DNA from: Leptolyngbyaceae cyanobacterium
Lineage (GTDB): Bacteria > Cyanobacteriota > Cyanobacteriia > Cyanobacteriales > Aerosakkonemataceae
Direction: 5' to 3'
Length of the DNA: 64,000 nucleotides
NCBI GenBank assembly: GCA_036703985.1
Contig: DATNQN010000089.1
Span: 18,111 to 82,110 of the forward strand
Each line of letters begins with the position of its first letter. The stretch's first letter is position 1. Shown here in pieces: positions 26,084 through 35,655 of this stretch. Position numbers and translations under genes: made by a program. The notes under the pieces were generated by a model. That model saw nothing but the letters and a program-made list of their open reading frames with translations, was not told where the DNA came from and did not search any database.

Positions 26084-27808
26084 ATGGCTTCTGGTGCTGG
26101 TCGCTATCGTAGTAGGTTATTCGGTTTATTATCGCGCCAAACCCGTCGCTGGGTAGATAAAAGCGATCGCGCACTCAGACATTTAGGAGTAGGCGTCACT
26201 TGGGGAGCGCAAATTCTCCTTTTTCCAGTGTACCTGATGGTGCAAGCGGCGCGAGTAGCAGGCAGGCAATTAAAGCAAGCGGTAAGAGAGACCGACGAAC
26301 TTCAACTTCCGCCTGCGGATATGCCAATTCAGCGAGTATTGGAAACGGCGGTGGCTTTATCTCCATTGTTTGAATTGTCTGGAGATGTTCAAAATGGGAA
26401 TGCGATCGCGAATCTGGCAATTCGCGATCGCGAAATTCAAGGAATTGCCACTAGCCTGGAAAATCGCGCTTTAGTACTAGTGAATTCCCACAATCAAGTA
26501 GCAGGCAACTTCACTGCCGAACAACAACAAGAAATTCAAAAATTAATTACTTTAGAAGTCTCCGATTATTTACACCAAAGCATTTTAGCTGAAGAAGCAA
26601 AAGCCAAATTAATCAATCAACTGCCGCCTCTCGAAGACCGCCCTCATCTTTTACCACCTATTCGCTGGTTCCGCAAAGTAATATCTTGGGTACAAACCGG
26701 GCCAGTAGCTAGTTTAGTTAACCTTTTCCAAGAAGAAAACCTGGTTGTCAATTTAGAAGCGAGGACTCAACAACTAAAACTGAAAAGTCAACAATTAAAA
26801 GAACAAAACGAACAATTAGAACTGAAAAGCCAGCAACTCATCTCGGAACGAACTTCGCAAATTGTCGCGCCATTCAACTCATCAGAAACCGTCGAAATAT
26901 CGCCGAATTCTCTGATTGCCAAAATAGATGGCGCGTTGGCTAAATTGGAAGCGGAAAACTTGGCAGTCGTGTCGAAAGTTACCACATCGATTACCCATCG
27001 CGGTCAGGAATTTCTGCAAATAGTCAAAACTCGCTTTCACGATTCCCCAGCAATTGAATTGCCTGCCGGAGAAATGGAAAATTCCCAGGCACATCAGTTT
27101 CGCATTCAAGATTTAATTAAAGCCGCAGTTGATTACTTTTTTGGTTTGGATGACGCCAATAAGTTATCCGGTGAAGCAAGAACGGCGATTGGTTACGCAC
27201 CACCATCAACTAAAGAAAGTAATATTTATGCAGAAGACCCTTGGTTAACGGCAGAAGAATTATTTGCTAGTAGTTTACCTAATCAAACAAAGCAATCTTA
27301 TGCTGAGGCTTTCCCAAACTTAAAACAACCTTTAAAGAAAAAAATATCGCCCGTCACTAGTCCTATTGATTCTGACTATCCAGGGGAAATTAGTATTGGC
27401 AATATCGTTGTTAGCAATGGCAAAGATGATTTTCAAACTACCCAAAAAAACTCGCGCCAATCCGAACCTTACCCACCCCAACCATCCAGTCAGAAAAAGA
27501 ACCGAAAAAATGGGTTAACCAGCGATCGCAAATCCGATCGATCGCCATCGCCCAACTATAATTCTACATCGATAACCCCAAACAAGAAAAATTCTCCCAG
27601 TTCTTACCAGTCTCAGTCTTTGCCAAATGAAGATCTTGATGATGATGCAGAATCAGACTGGATCGAAATCCAAGCTAAGCCTGTTGGATATGTCAAACAT
27701 CCCCTAGAACAAATATTGGAATGGTTAGACTTAGCAATGTTATGGCTGGAAGAATTATTGCTAAAAGTTTGGCAGCAATTTAAGCAGTTGTTCGCTGGGA
27801 AAAAGTAA
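26084..27808 (+). CDS. Conserved cyanobacterial protein of unknown function
   Basis: A 574-residue protein. The basic N-terminus (SGAGRYRSRLFGLLSRQTRRW) precedes one likely membrane-associated helix (about 38-60, VTWGAQILLFPVYLMVQAA). Residues about 222-256 are a regular coiled coil (TQQLKLKSQQLKEQNEQLEL). Residues about 440-530 are Ser/Pro/Asn-rich and disordered. The end (about 535-574) is an aromatic amphipathic segment (LEWLDLAMLWLEELLLKVWQ) that may sit on a membrane. No domain is recognised and no operon partner is present. Confidence 0.8.
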   Translation: MASGAGRYRSRLFGLLSRQTRRWVDKSDRALRHLGVGVTWGAQILLFPVYLMVQAARVAGRQLKQAVRETDELQLPPADMPIQRVLETAVALSPLFELSGDVQNGNAIANLAIRDREIQGIATSLENRALVLVNSHNQVAGNFTAEQQQEIQKLITLEVSDYLHQSILAEEAKAKLINQLPPLEDRPHLLPPIRWFRKVISWVQTGPVASLVNLFQEENLVVNLEARTQQLKLKSQQLKEQNEQLELKSQQLISERTSQIVAPFNSSETVEISPNSLIAKIDGALAKLEAENLAVVSKVTTSITHRGQEFLQIVKTRFHDSPAIELPAGEMENSQAHQFRIQDLIKAAVDYFFGLDDANKLSGEARTAIGYAPPSTKESNIYAEDPWLTAEELFASSLPNQTKQSYAEAFPNLKQPLKKKISPVTSPIDSDYPGEISIGNIVVSNGKDDFQTTQKNSRQSEPYPPQPSSQKKNRKNGLTSDRKSDRSPSPNYNSTSITPNKKNSPSSYQSQSLPNEDLDDDAESDWIEIQAKPVGYVKHPLEQILEWLDLAMLWLEELLLKVWQQFKQLFAGKK

Positions 27809-27844
27809 AGAAATCGATCGGGAATGGGGAATGGAATTATCAAA

Positions 27845-27886
27845 TTGACACTCTCACCGTCAAGCTGACGCTGTGACGGGAGATTC
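27845..27886 (-). mobile_element. Isolated IS200/IS605-type right end, minus orientation
   Basis: Read on the minus strand: GAATCTCCCGTC, a loop, then GACGGTGAGAGTGTCAA. The hairpin flanked by GAATC and GTCAA matches the form of the end at 15689-15724. No tnpA or tnpB sequence adjoins it. Confidence 0.4.
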
Positions 27887-28238
27887 TTGCTTCATCGAAA
27901 CCTGCTCTATAGAATTCAGGAGTCAGGAGTCAGAATGCAGAATGAATTGGAGTCCGACTGGTGGACTCCGAAAAGTTGGTTTAAGACCCCCACTAAATTA
28001 AAAATTTAGCGGTCTACAATTAGTAGCGGGACTCTTATCCCCCATTAATTGCATTCTGACTCGGAGAATTTTGACTTCTGAATTCTTCTTCAATACTAGC
28101 TTCAACGATAATTCTTAACAAATTATTTATTATTTAATACCTATAGTTTACTACCCATGACAGATTTTACTCGATCGCTTTTGTCAGTAAATTTATATAA
28201 TTTATGAGGATAGTTAAAAAGTCTTTTTAGTTGCCTAT

Positions 28239-28267
28239 AGACTAATGTTCAGTACGAACGTTAGTCT
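28239..28267. promoter_or_regulatory. 29-bp interrupted palindrome
   Basis: AGACTAATGTTC (28239-28250), spacer AGTAC, GAACGTTAGTCT (28256-28267): the arms match at 11 of 12 positions. It lies 165 bp before the PAS kinase start and may be an operator. Confidence 0.4.
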
Positions 28268-28431
28268 AGGTAATAAAGTATATTCAAACACTAGGTGAAG
28301 CAAAAGTTATGCTTACATTGTTGAGATTATTATTTAATCTATCTTAAGGAATATCAATTCCTTTCCGGCGATTGATATAAATGATTCATTAAACCTCATT
28401 TAAAATAAAAAAACCAAAAGATCCGAAAAAA

Positions 28432-30171
28432 ATGAGCGAAATGGATAAGAAAGCAAGTAATTTAGAGTTATTAGCTCAATATACTCACATTCTGAACCAG
28501 CGCACTCAAGAAATCAACCAGTGGGTTGGCAAAGCCCGTATCAACTCACCCGAACTGCTAGAAGAATCTTTAGAAGAATTATGTACCACCGTAGAAGAAA
28601 TGCAGATAGCTGAGGAGGAGTTGCGCTTACAAAACGAACAGTTAAGGGCGTCCCAGGAAGAACGATTAGCAGAACGACAGCGTTATCAAGATTTATTTGA
28701 ATTTGCACCCGATGCTTATTTAGTTACGGATGTGGATGGAAAAATTTTAGAGGCAAATTACGCTGCTGCCGAATTGTTTCAACTTTCCCAAGAATTCCTC
28801 ATCGGTAAACCGTTAGTGTTATTTGTTACGCAAATAGGCCGACGCAACTTTTCCATTCAATTAATTCGACTTCAGGAAACAGACTGGTTGCAAAATTGGG
28901 AGATTACTTTACAACAGCGAAACGGTCAGATATTTGATGCTGCTATAAATGTAAAAGCGGTACGCGATCGCGACGGAAAAGCGATCGGTTTGCGTTGGTT
29001 GGTGCGAGATGTTACTATTCGCAAACGCCGAGAAGAAAGATTGCGACTGCTAGAGTCAGTAGTTGTTAATGCTAACGATGCCATCATTATTACCGAAGCG
29101 CAGCCAATTGAGGAACCAGGGCCGCGCGTTTTATATGTAAACGAAGCCTTCACTCGGATGACAGGCTATACTTCCGAAGAAATATTGGGAAAAACTCCCC
29201 GCATTTTGCAAGGAGAAAACACCGATCGAACTACTCTGAATAAAATTCATACCGCACTGCTCGATTGGCAATCCATCGTAGTTGAACTGATCAATTATCG
29301 TAAAGATGGATCGGAATTTTGGGTAGAAATGAGCATCGTACCGATCGCAAATGAAACTGGTTGGTATACTCACTGGATAGCGGTACAAAGAGATATTACC
29401 GATCGCAAGCAAGCAGAAAAACAAAAAATAGAAATCATTCGCGAACAGGTAGCGCGAGAAGAAGCGCAAGCAGCTAACCGCGCCAAAGATGAGTTTATCG
29501 CCACCGTCTCCCACGAACTTCGCACGCCTCTACAAGCAGTGATCGGTTGGACTCAAATATTAAAGAGAAAACTGCTCGATCGCACCATGATGAATCGCGC
29601 TTTAGAGACGATCGAACATAATGCCAAAATGCAAGCAAAACTGATTGAGGAATTGTTAGACCTGTCTCGGATCGCCCAAGGTAAAGTTGATCTGAAGATG
29701 ACTGCCATTTCTCTATGCCAAGTCATTGAAATCGCGATCGATACCTTACGTCCGATAATAGAAGCTAAAGAAATCCAACTCAATACCTATCTAGACGATC
29801 GCGATGTTTCGATTTTGGGTGATGCGGAACGCTTGCGACAAGTGGTATCGAATTTGCTAACTAACGCGATCAAATTCACCCCGGACAGAGGAAATATCGA
29901 AGTTTCGCTTTATTACAACGATTCTCACGCTCAAATTATTGTCAAAGATAACGGTAAAGGCATCAGTGCAGAATTTTTACCTTACGTATTCGATCGCTTT
30001 CGCCAAGCGGACTGCCAAAATAGCAGTGCTCAAACAGGATTGGGATTGGGATTGGCGATCGCCCGTCAGTTAGTCGAAATGCACGGCGGTACTATCCACG
30101 CAGATAGTCTCGGCGAAAATCAAGGCGCTACTTTTACCGTCCTATTACCTCTCAATGCTACCCCTGATTGA
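28432..30171 (+). CDS. Soluble PAS-PAS histidine kinase
   Basis: A 579-residue kinase. Residues 1-85 form a coiled coil (VEEMQIAEEELRLQNEQLRA), PAS1 covers about 85-200 and PAS2 about 205-325. PAS2 has GKTPRILQGENTD, which resembles LOV domains but lacks the photoactive Cys (GxNCRFLQG), so flavin photochemistry is not expected. The H-box FIATVSHELRTPLQAVIG carries His361, followed by NLLTNAIKFTPDRG, DNGKGI and TGLGLGLAIAR. There is no receiver, so the partner must be elsewhere. It is convergent with the next kinase gene. Confidence 0.92.
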   Translation: MSEMDKKASNLELLAQYTHILNQRTQEINQWVGKARINSPELLEESLEELCTTVEEMQIAEEELRLQNEQLRASQEERLAERQRYQDLFEFAPDAYLVTDVDGKILEANYAAAELFQLSQEFLIGKPLVLFVTQIGRRNFSIQLIRLQETDWLQNWEITLQQRNGQIFDAAINVKAVRDRDGKAIGLRWLVRDVTIRKRREERLRLLESVVVNANDAIIITEAQPIEEPGPRVLYVNEAFTRMTGYTSEEILGKTPRILQGENTDRTTLNKIHTALLDWQSIVVELINYRKDGSEFWVEMSIVPIANETGWYTHWIAVQRDITDRKQAEKQKIEIIREQVAREEAQAANRAKDEFIATVSHELRTPLQAVIGWTQILKRKLLDRTMMNRALETIEHNAKMQAKLIEELLDLSRIAQGKVDLKMTAISLCQVIEIAIDTLRPIIEAKEIQLNTYLDDRDVSILGDAERLRQVVSNLLTNAIKFTPDRGNIEVSLYYNDSHAQIIVKDNGKGISAEFLPYVFDRFRQADCQNSSAQTGLGLGLAIARQLVEMHGGTIHADSLGENQGATFTVLLPLNATPD

Positions 30172-30225
30172 GCGTTCTTCCCCTAGCCCCTAGATTAAAT
30201 TTCATACTTGTTCATACTTGATTTT

Positions 30226-32163
30226 TCATCCTGAAATTCCGTTCCGACTGACTGGAATTTCGATCGCGAATTCCGAACCTTTTCCCAATTCAGAATTACA
30301 TTTAATTGTCCCCCGATGCTTTTCGACAATAATTTGATAACTAATAGATAATCCCAGTCCAGTTCCTTTGCCGACAGGTTTAGTCGTAAAAAACGGATCG
30401 AATAATCGATTTTTTACTGCTTCTTTCATACCAGAACCATTATCGGTAATAGAAATTAAAACTCGATCGCCTTGCATTTTAGGTTGGGAAATCAACTCGG
30501 TATGGATTTTAATAATTCTCGGTGGCGATTGGTTTTCCAAAGCATCGATGGCGTTGACGATAATATTCATAAACACCTGATTTAATTGTCCGGCATAGCA
30601 CTCTACCAAAGGTAGATTACCGTATTCTTTTATTATTTCTACTCCCGGATCGTGACCGCTGGCTTTTAACCGATTGTGCAAAATCAACAGAGTGCTATCA
30701 ATTCCTTCATGAATATCGACGGGTTTCATTTCCGCTTCATCTAAGCGAGAGAAATTCCGCAGGGATAATACAATTTGGCGAATGCGTTCGGTTCCCATTT
30801 GCATAGAAGACAGCAGTTTGGGCAAATCCTCTCTAATAAATTCTAAATCGATATCTGCAATATAATTTTGGATATTTGGAACGGCGTTCGGATAACATTC
30901 TTGATAAATATCGAGCAACTCTAACAAATCTTTAATGTAGTCCTCAGCGTGAATGAGATTCCCATTAATAAAGTTAACTGGATTGTTAATTTCATGGGCA
31001 ATTCCCGCAATCATCTGCCCTAAACTAGACATCTTTTCTTGTTGTACTAGTTGAGATTGCGCTTGTTGTAATTTATATAAAACCGCACTCAAATGTTGGG
31101 CTTGCGTTTGTGCTGCTAGTGCGCTGGCGCGAGTTTGGGCGTAAAATTCCGCTTGATCGATCGCTACCGCTACTTGTTCGCATACCCCTTGGAGAAATTC
31201 CACTTCGCTATCACTCCAAGGACGCGCCCCCTGACAATGACTGCAAACAATCGCACCGTATTGACCTGTATGGGTTTTAAATGGTAGCAGCAGTTGAGCG
31301 GTAATGCCAAATTTAGTTAAAATTTGTTTGATTTCTTCGTCTAAATCAAATGCGGTAGCTACCTCATCAATCCGCATAATTTCTAAATTGCTGATTTGAT
31401 GAAGGATGATATTGCTTTGGGGGGCTGGGAAATCTCCCATTAAACTGGGGAAGCTGCCATTTTGTACTTCATGAGTAATCGTAATCCGAGGCTCGATCGC
31501 GTTAGGAAAATACCATAAAAAATGACAGCGATCGATTTTCAATAATTTATGCACTTCCTGCAAAGCCGTTTCTAATATAGTATTGAAATCTAAAGACTGA
31601 CGCAACTGACTTGCTAAATGCAGTAGTAAACTATCCCGGCGATCGCAAAGCGCTTTTTTGGCAAAAATTCGGTCGATTCCTAAGGCAATATGATTCGCTA
31701 CCCAACTTAAAAGAATGTCTTCTGCTTCCCGCAGAGATTGTTTCCCAAATAAGGCGATCGCTCCTAACAGATGGTTTTCCACGATTAAACAGTACAAGCG
31801 ATATTTAAAAGGCGCCACTTGGTAAGTAACGGGAATTAATTTTGGTTTAATTTCTTCTAATTCTAATGATGGTAAAAGCGTACTTTTAGTTATACTGGCA
31901 GTGTAAATTTTTTCTCCGGCAAATGCCGCCAAATTCAGTAAATTTGTCTGTTCGTCAAACGTCCAGATACAGACATTCGTCGCATCCAGATAATGCGCGA
32001 TCGTCTCCGCACAAACTTGCAGCGTTTCCGGTAAAGTTCTGCTTTCTAACAAAACCGACCCTATTTCAGCACCCAAAGTTAAGAGGTGAATTGGTAATCC
32101 ATCTAAATTATGTTCTCCCCGAACCATAGCCTGCATTTTTTTGGTTGACGATAGCTTAGCCAT
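30226..32163 (-). CDS. Soluble GAF histidine kinase
   Basis: A 645-residue kinase. The first GAF-like region covers about 25-160 (ETIAHYLDATNVCIWTFDEQ) and the second about 180-345 (LLKIDRCHFLWYF, LLPFKTHTGQYGAIVCSHC, a pattern of cyanobacterial GAF domains). No chromophore Cys in a CH pair is visible, so a bilin is not indicated. A coiled coil leads to GQMIAGIAHEINNPVNFING with His390. The HATPase motifs NQVFMNIIVNAIDAL, DNGSGM and GKGTGLGLSISYQ are intact. The kinase core is closely related to that of the protein at 8975-10354, where the His is Tyr. There is no receiver. Confidence 0.92.
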   Translation of the reverse strand: MAKLSSTKKMQAMVRGEHNLDGLPIHLLTLGAEIGSVLLESRTLPETLQVCAETIAHYLDATNVCIWTFDEQTNLLNLAAFAGEKIYTASITKSTLLPSLELEEIKPKLIPVTYQVAPFKYRLYCLIVENHLLGAIALFGKQSLREAEDILLSWVANHIALGIDRIFAKKALCDRRDSLLLHLASQLRQSLDFNTILETALQEVHKLLKIDRCHFLWYFPNAIEPRITITHEVQNGSFPSLMGDFPAPQSNIILHQISNLEIMRIDEVATAFDLDEEIKQILTKFGITAQLLLPFKTHTGQYGAIVCSHCQGARPWSDSEVEFLQGVCEQVAVAIDQAEFYAQTRASALAAQTQAQHLSAVLYKLQQAQSQLVQQEKMSSLGQMIAGIAHEINNPVNFINGNLIHAEDYIKDLLELLDIYQECYPNAVPNIQNYIADIDLEFIREDLPKLLSSMQMGTERIRQIVLSLRNFSRLDEAEMKPVDIHEGIDSTLLILHNRLKASGHDPGVEIIKEYGNLPLVECYAGQLNQVFMNIIVNAIDALENQSPPRIIKIHTELISQPKMQGDRVLISITDNGSGMKEAVKNRLFDPFFTTKPVGKGTGLGLSISYQIIVEKHRGTIKCNSELGKGSEFAIEIPVSRNGISG

Positions 32164-32606
32164 TATTAATTTTTCTTCTGTGGAAATTTATTAAAATTAC
32201 GGAATTTGATTTGCTATCAAAAAGTAAAATAATTTACTTGTAGATTTGTAAAAAAAATAATTACCTTATATAGACTGCTTAATTAATTTTAGATACCTGG
32301 CCTGCCTAAAATAAAAAAATAATTCGGTTTCGTTATATAAGTTAACAAAAAATAATTTATGGCATTTACGTATTGGTAACTAACCTATTTTTATTATAAA
32401 ATTAAACTAAAAAAGCAGAAAATCTGAATTTTCTTTATTAATGGTTACTCTTCTGCTTTATAGCTAGACAAAATCAGGAAGATCTTTGGCAAGATCGGTA
32501 ATATAGCCATGTTACTTTCTCAGCCAACGTGGGAACTTTAATATAAGGTCACTGGCAGGAAGTAAAAATGAAAAAGCCTTGACTTTACAATCAAGGAGAA
32601 ATATAT
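32164..32606. other. Upstream region of the chemosensory cluster
   Basis: This 443-bp AT-rich gap should contain the promoter of the cheY-led cluster. A small hairpin GATCTT/AAGATC lies near 32481-32496 and a hairpin covering the Shine-Dalgarno at 32577-32596. No gene. Confidence 0.5.
32577..32596 (+). promoter_or_regulatory. Hairpin sequestering the cheY ribosome-binding site
   Basis: CCTTGA (32577-32582) pairs with TCAAGG (32591-32596), which overlaps the Shine-Dalgarno AAGGAGA (32593-32599) placed 7 bp before the ATG. Opening this stem would be needed for translation. Confidence 0.45.
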
Positions 32607-32972
32607 ATGAAGCAAATTTTGGTTGTGGATGATTCAGCTACGATGCGACGGATGGTTATGGCATCCTTGCGAAATTTGAAAAATGTAAATTTTAATGAAG
32701 CAAGTAACGGCCTAGAAGCTATTGAACGTTTGGTAATTTCACCAGTCAACTTAATGATTTTAGATCTGAATATGCCGGATATGCACGGACTAGAAGTACT
32801 CAAGTTCGTGCGGTCTCATCAAACATATTGCCACATTCCGATTATGGTGTTAACCACCAGAGGAGACGACGCTAGCCGAGATGAAGCATTGAAGGCAGGT
32901 GCTTCCTGTTATTTAACCAAACCGTTCGAGCCACAAAAATTTGCTGCCCAAGCTAGAGAATTATTAGATTAA
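32607..32972 (+). CDS. cheY: CheY-like response regulator
   Basis: A 121-residue single receiver domain. The acidic pocket is VVDDSATMRRMV, the phospho-acceptor is Asp53 (LMILDLNMPDMHGLEV), the switch Thr lies in MVLTTRGD and the Lys in YLTKPFEP. It has no output domain, so it acts by protein binding. It is first in the cluster, 103 bp before cheA, and is the likely phosphate recipient. Cyanobacterial pil/tax clusters also start with CheY-type genes, although the rest of this cluster differs from them. It could equally be called PilH- or FrzZ-like; the binding partner is unknown. Confidence 0.93.
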   Translation: MKQILVVDDSATMRRMVMASLRNLKNVNFNEASNGLEAIERLVISPVNLMILDLNMPDMHGLEVLKFVRSHQTYCHIPIMVLTTRGDDASRDEALKAGASCYLTKPFEPQKFAAQARELLD

Positions 32973-33075
32973 AACAATAGCATTCTTCATTGGGTGATTG
33001 TTTTTATTAAATTGCCGATCGAATCGCTAACTAATACCCAATGCTCAACGCCCCATTGCCGATGCCATCTAGCCC

Positions 33076-35079
33076 ATGAATGATTTATTCGCTAGCTTTT
33101 TAGACGATTATTTTGCCGAATGTGACGAACACTTAACAGCGATTCGGCAAAACTTACTATTATTTGAACAATTTGTCAATCAACCGCCAATCGATCGATC
33201 GCTACTGGACAAACTTTTCGTTAGCTTTCATTCCGTCAAAGGTTTGTCCGCAATGGTGGGATTGAAGGACGCCGAACGGCTAGCCCATGAAATGGAAAGC
33301 TATTTGCGAACTTTACGGGATAAGCAAGCAGTGCTCACTCCGGAAGGAATTGATGCTCTAATTAACAACACCAAAATGTTAGAGCAGGTAATTAACGCCC
33401 ATCGCGTTGAAAATGCGGGAAGGGAAGAGACAGGGGATAATTTTTCTGCGGTTCTCCCCATTCCGCCACCTCCTGTCTCCTTACCCGCGATCGAACTAAA
33501 ACCAGAAGAGTTAAAGCAATTAACTCGGGAACTGGCAAATGGAGCCAAAGCTTGGCAAGTCGAATTCGTACCGGGGCGGGAAAAAGCCGATCGCGGTATC
33601 AACGTCAATACGATTCGCTCGCGCCTACAAGCGATCGGTCGGCTGATTCACGCATCTCCCAGAGCGATCGATAACACCGATATCGTCTTCGATTTCGTGA
33701 TCGCTACTCACGCCGAAGCCAGCACTTTCGTCAATGGTGAAGAAGACGGACTCACTTATGCACCCTACATTTACCCAGAAACGACCCAAAGTGAAAACGC
33801 AAATGAAAAAATCACCGAAAGCATAGAAGAATCCGATCGCCAAACAGCCAGAATCGAGACACCAGGGAAAGCTGCTCCTCCTCCCTCCGCCATCCCCTCC
33901 AACGTGGTACGAGTCGATTTAACGCGATTGGATGAAATAATGCGGATTGTCGGAGAACTGGTAGTAACTCGCGCTCGTTTGGCCGAAAATTTGAAAAATA
34001 TCGCCGATATAGTTCCTGGTTCTCAATTACGCGCCTTGCGGGAAACCGCTTTTACTTTAGAACACCAGTTGCGAGACTTGCGAGATGGAGTAATGCGAGT
34101 CCGCTTAGTACCGATCGGAGAACTTTTTGCCCGAATGCAGTTTGCCATTCGCGATTTAGCAAAAGAAAGTCAAAAACAAATCGAACTGGAATTAAGGGGT
34201 CAAAGCACTGAAATTGATAAGTTTCTAGTCGATCGAACCATCGATCCTTTATTGCATTTAGTGCGAAATGCCGTCAGTCACGGTTTGGAATCGGAAGCAG
34301 AAAGGATCGCCGCAGGTAAACCAAAAGAAGGCAAAATTTGTTTGCGGGCTTCTACTGCCGGGGAAATGGTGATAATTGAAGTAGAAGATGATGGACGGGG
34401 AATTGATGTAGAAAAAGTTACAAAGCGTGCGAAAGAGCAGGAATTGCTCGATGCTGATGCTACTCCGGATTTAGCCACGATATTAGATGTCGTTTGTTCT
34501 CCGGGTTTTTCTACACGGGAACAAGCAGATTTAACTAGCGGGCGCGGTGTGGGAATGGCGGTAGTCAAAAATACCGTGACCGAACTAGGTGGGTCGCTTG
34601 CCTTCGATACGGAAGTCGGGAGGGGAACGCGCTTTATCGTTCAATTACCGCTTACTTTAGCGATCGCGGATGCGTTAATCGTTTCGGTGGGCGGACAAAC
34701 CTTTGCCATTCCTCAATCTGGCATCCGGGAAGTCGTGGAGGTGAAAAACAACGCGATCGCCTTGTGGGAAAACAGCGAAACGCTCGCCCATCGAGGGGCT
34801 ATTTTACCCCTAATTCGTCTGGGGCGGGTGTTTAACTTGCCGCCATTTCCCATTGCTGATTCGATCGCCATCATTAGCAACGGATTAAATCCGATCGCGA
34901 TCGCCGTCGATCGCATTCTTCGCCAACAAGAAATCGTAGTTAGACCATTAACAGATCCCCTCATCCAAATCCCCGGTATTTCCGGCGCTACCGAACTAGG
35001 AGATGGGCAAGTAGTTTTAATTATCGATATCTTAGCATTAAGTAACTTTCCCAAAACCAAAATCCCGCATCATCATTAA
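33076..35079 (+). CDS. cheA: Chemotaxis histidine kinase CheA
   Basis: A 667-residue CheA. P1/Hpt (1-110) has FHSVKGLSAMVGL with His52. Residues about 150-225 form an alpha/beta domain (WQVEFVPGREKADRG... VFDFVIAT) as in some atypical CheA proteins. A Ser/Pro linker follows, then P3 dimerisation (VDLTRLDEIMRIVGELVVTR, about 275-345), P4 ATPase (LLHLVRNAVSHGLE with Asn398, DDGRGIDVEKV, GRGVGMAVV) and P5/CheW-like (about 530-660, IADALIVSVGGQTFAIPQ). It autophosphorylates under receptor control and passes phosphate to CheY and CheB. It has no C-terminal receiver, unlike FrzE or many cyanobacterial CheA proteins. Confidence 0.95.
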   Translation: MNDLFASFLDDYFAECDEHLTAIRQNLLLFEQFVNQPPIDRSLLDKLFVSFHSVKGLSAMVGLKDAERLAHEMESYLRTLRDKQAVLTPEGIDALINNTKMLEQVINAHRVENAGREETGDNFSAVLPIPPPPVSLPAIELKPEELKQLTRELANGAKAWQVEFVPGREKADRGINVNTIRSRLQAIGRLIHASPRAIDNTDIVFDFVIATHAEASTFVNGEEDGLTYAPYIYPETTQSENANEKITESIEESDRQTARIETPGKAAPPPSAIPSNVVRVDLTRLDEIMRIVGELVVTRARLAENLKNIADIVPGSQLRALRETAFTLEHQLRDLRDGVMRVRLVPIGELFARMQFAIRDLAKESQKQIELELRGQSTEIDKFLVDRTIDPLLHLVRNAVSHGLESEAERIAAGKPKEGKICLRASTAGEMVIIEVEDDGRGIDVEKVTKRAKEQELLDADATPDLATILDVVCSPGFSTREQADLTSGRGVGMAVVKNTVTELGGSLAFDTEVGRGTRFIVQLPLTLAIADALIVSVGGQTFAIPQSGIREVVEVKNNAIALWENSETLAHRGAILPLIRLGRVFNLPPFPIADSIAIISNGLNPIAIAVDRILRQQEIVVRPLTDPLIQIPGISGATELGDGQVVLIIDILALSNFPKTKIPHHH

Positions 35080-35126
35080 CCAATATTTTCCATTAAATTA
35101 CAGAGCGCAATTAAAGGATTTTTCTC

Positions 35127-35591
35127 GTGTTAGATCCTCAAACAAATTGGGAACCATATATTCTTTTTGAACTGGCTGACAGTACCTACGGCATCCCCGC
35201 CCACCTAGTTCAACAAATGGAAATGCTCGAGCGCATTACCCCCGTACCAAACGCTCCGCTTTTTCTAGAAGGAGTAGTTTTTTCTCGCGGCAAAATGATT
35301 CCTGCCGTCAACTTAAGAGTAAAATTCGGCCTGGATAAAATTGCCTACAATCTGCGTTCTCGGCTGATTGTCGTCAACATTGCCAATCGCTCTATCGGCT
35401 TAATTGTTGACTCGGCACGCGAATTCGTTAATATTCCGCACGACGCGCTCAAACCACCACCAGAAGGAATTTCTGAATTAAGCGCCAAATATTTATCAGG
35501 CATTGCTCTGTGGGAAAATCGAGTAATTTTAGTCCTTAATTTACCAGAAATCGTGAACGTGAATGGCCGTAGTTTAGTAGAAATGGGTTAA
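35127..35591 (+). CDS. cheW: Chemotaxis coupling protein CheW
   Basis: A 154-residue CheW-fold protein (YILFELADSTYGIPAHLVQQ, FLEGVVFSRGKMIPAVNLR, RLIVVNIANRSIGLIVDSAR) that links receptor tips to CheA P5. It follows cheA by 47 bp and precedes the receptor gene by 64 bp. It has the normal length and no extra domains, so it is a plain scaffold for a ternary array. Confidence 0.94.
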   Translation: MLDPQTNWEPYILFELADSTYGIPAHLVQQMEMLERITPVPNAPLFLEGVVFSRGKMIPAVNLRVKFGLDKIAYNLRSRLIVVNIANRSIGLIVDSAREFVNIPHDALKPPPEGISELSAKYLSGIALWENRVILVLNLPEIVNVNGRSLVEMG

Positions 35592-35655
35592 AAAACTAAA
35601 ACCAAAATGACCGATTGACACTTAATAATTTTGTAATAATTCATCGAGAAATAAA

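Larger units (their letters stand above)
27809..28431. other. Intergenic region with repeat remnants
   Basis: These 623 bp hold an IS200/IS605-type end at 27845-27886, an ATTCAGGAGTCAG repeat near 27912, a hairpin GGAGTCC/GGACTCC near 27949-27968, a second hairpin ACTAAATT/AATTTAG near 27991-28010 and a palindrome at 28239-28267. No gene is seen. Confidence 0.5.

Noticed and set aside
28930..29330. LOV-like motif (GKTPRILQGENTD) in the PAS kinase at 28432
   Set aside because: The photoactive Cys of GxNCRFLQG is absent, so a light-sensing LOV domain is not supported.
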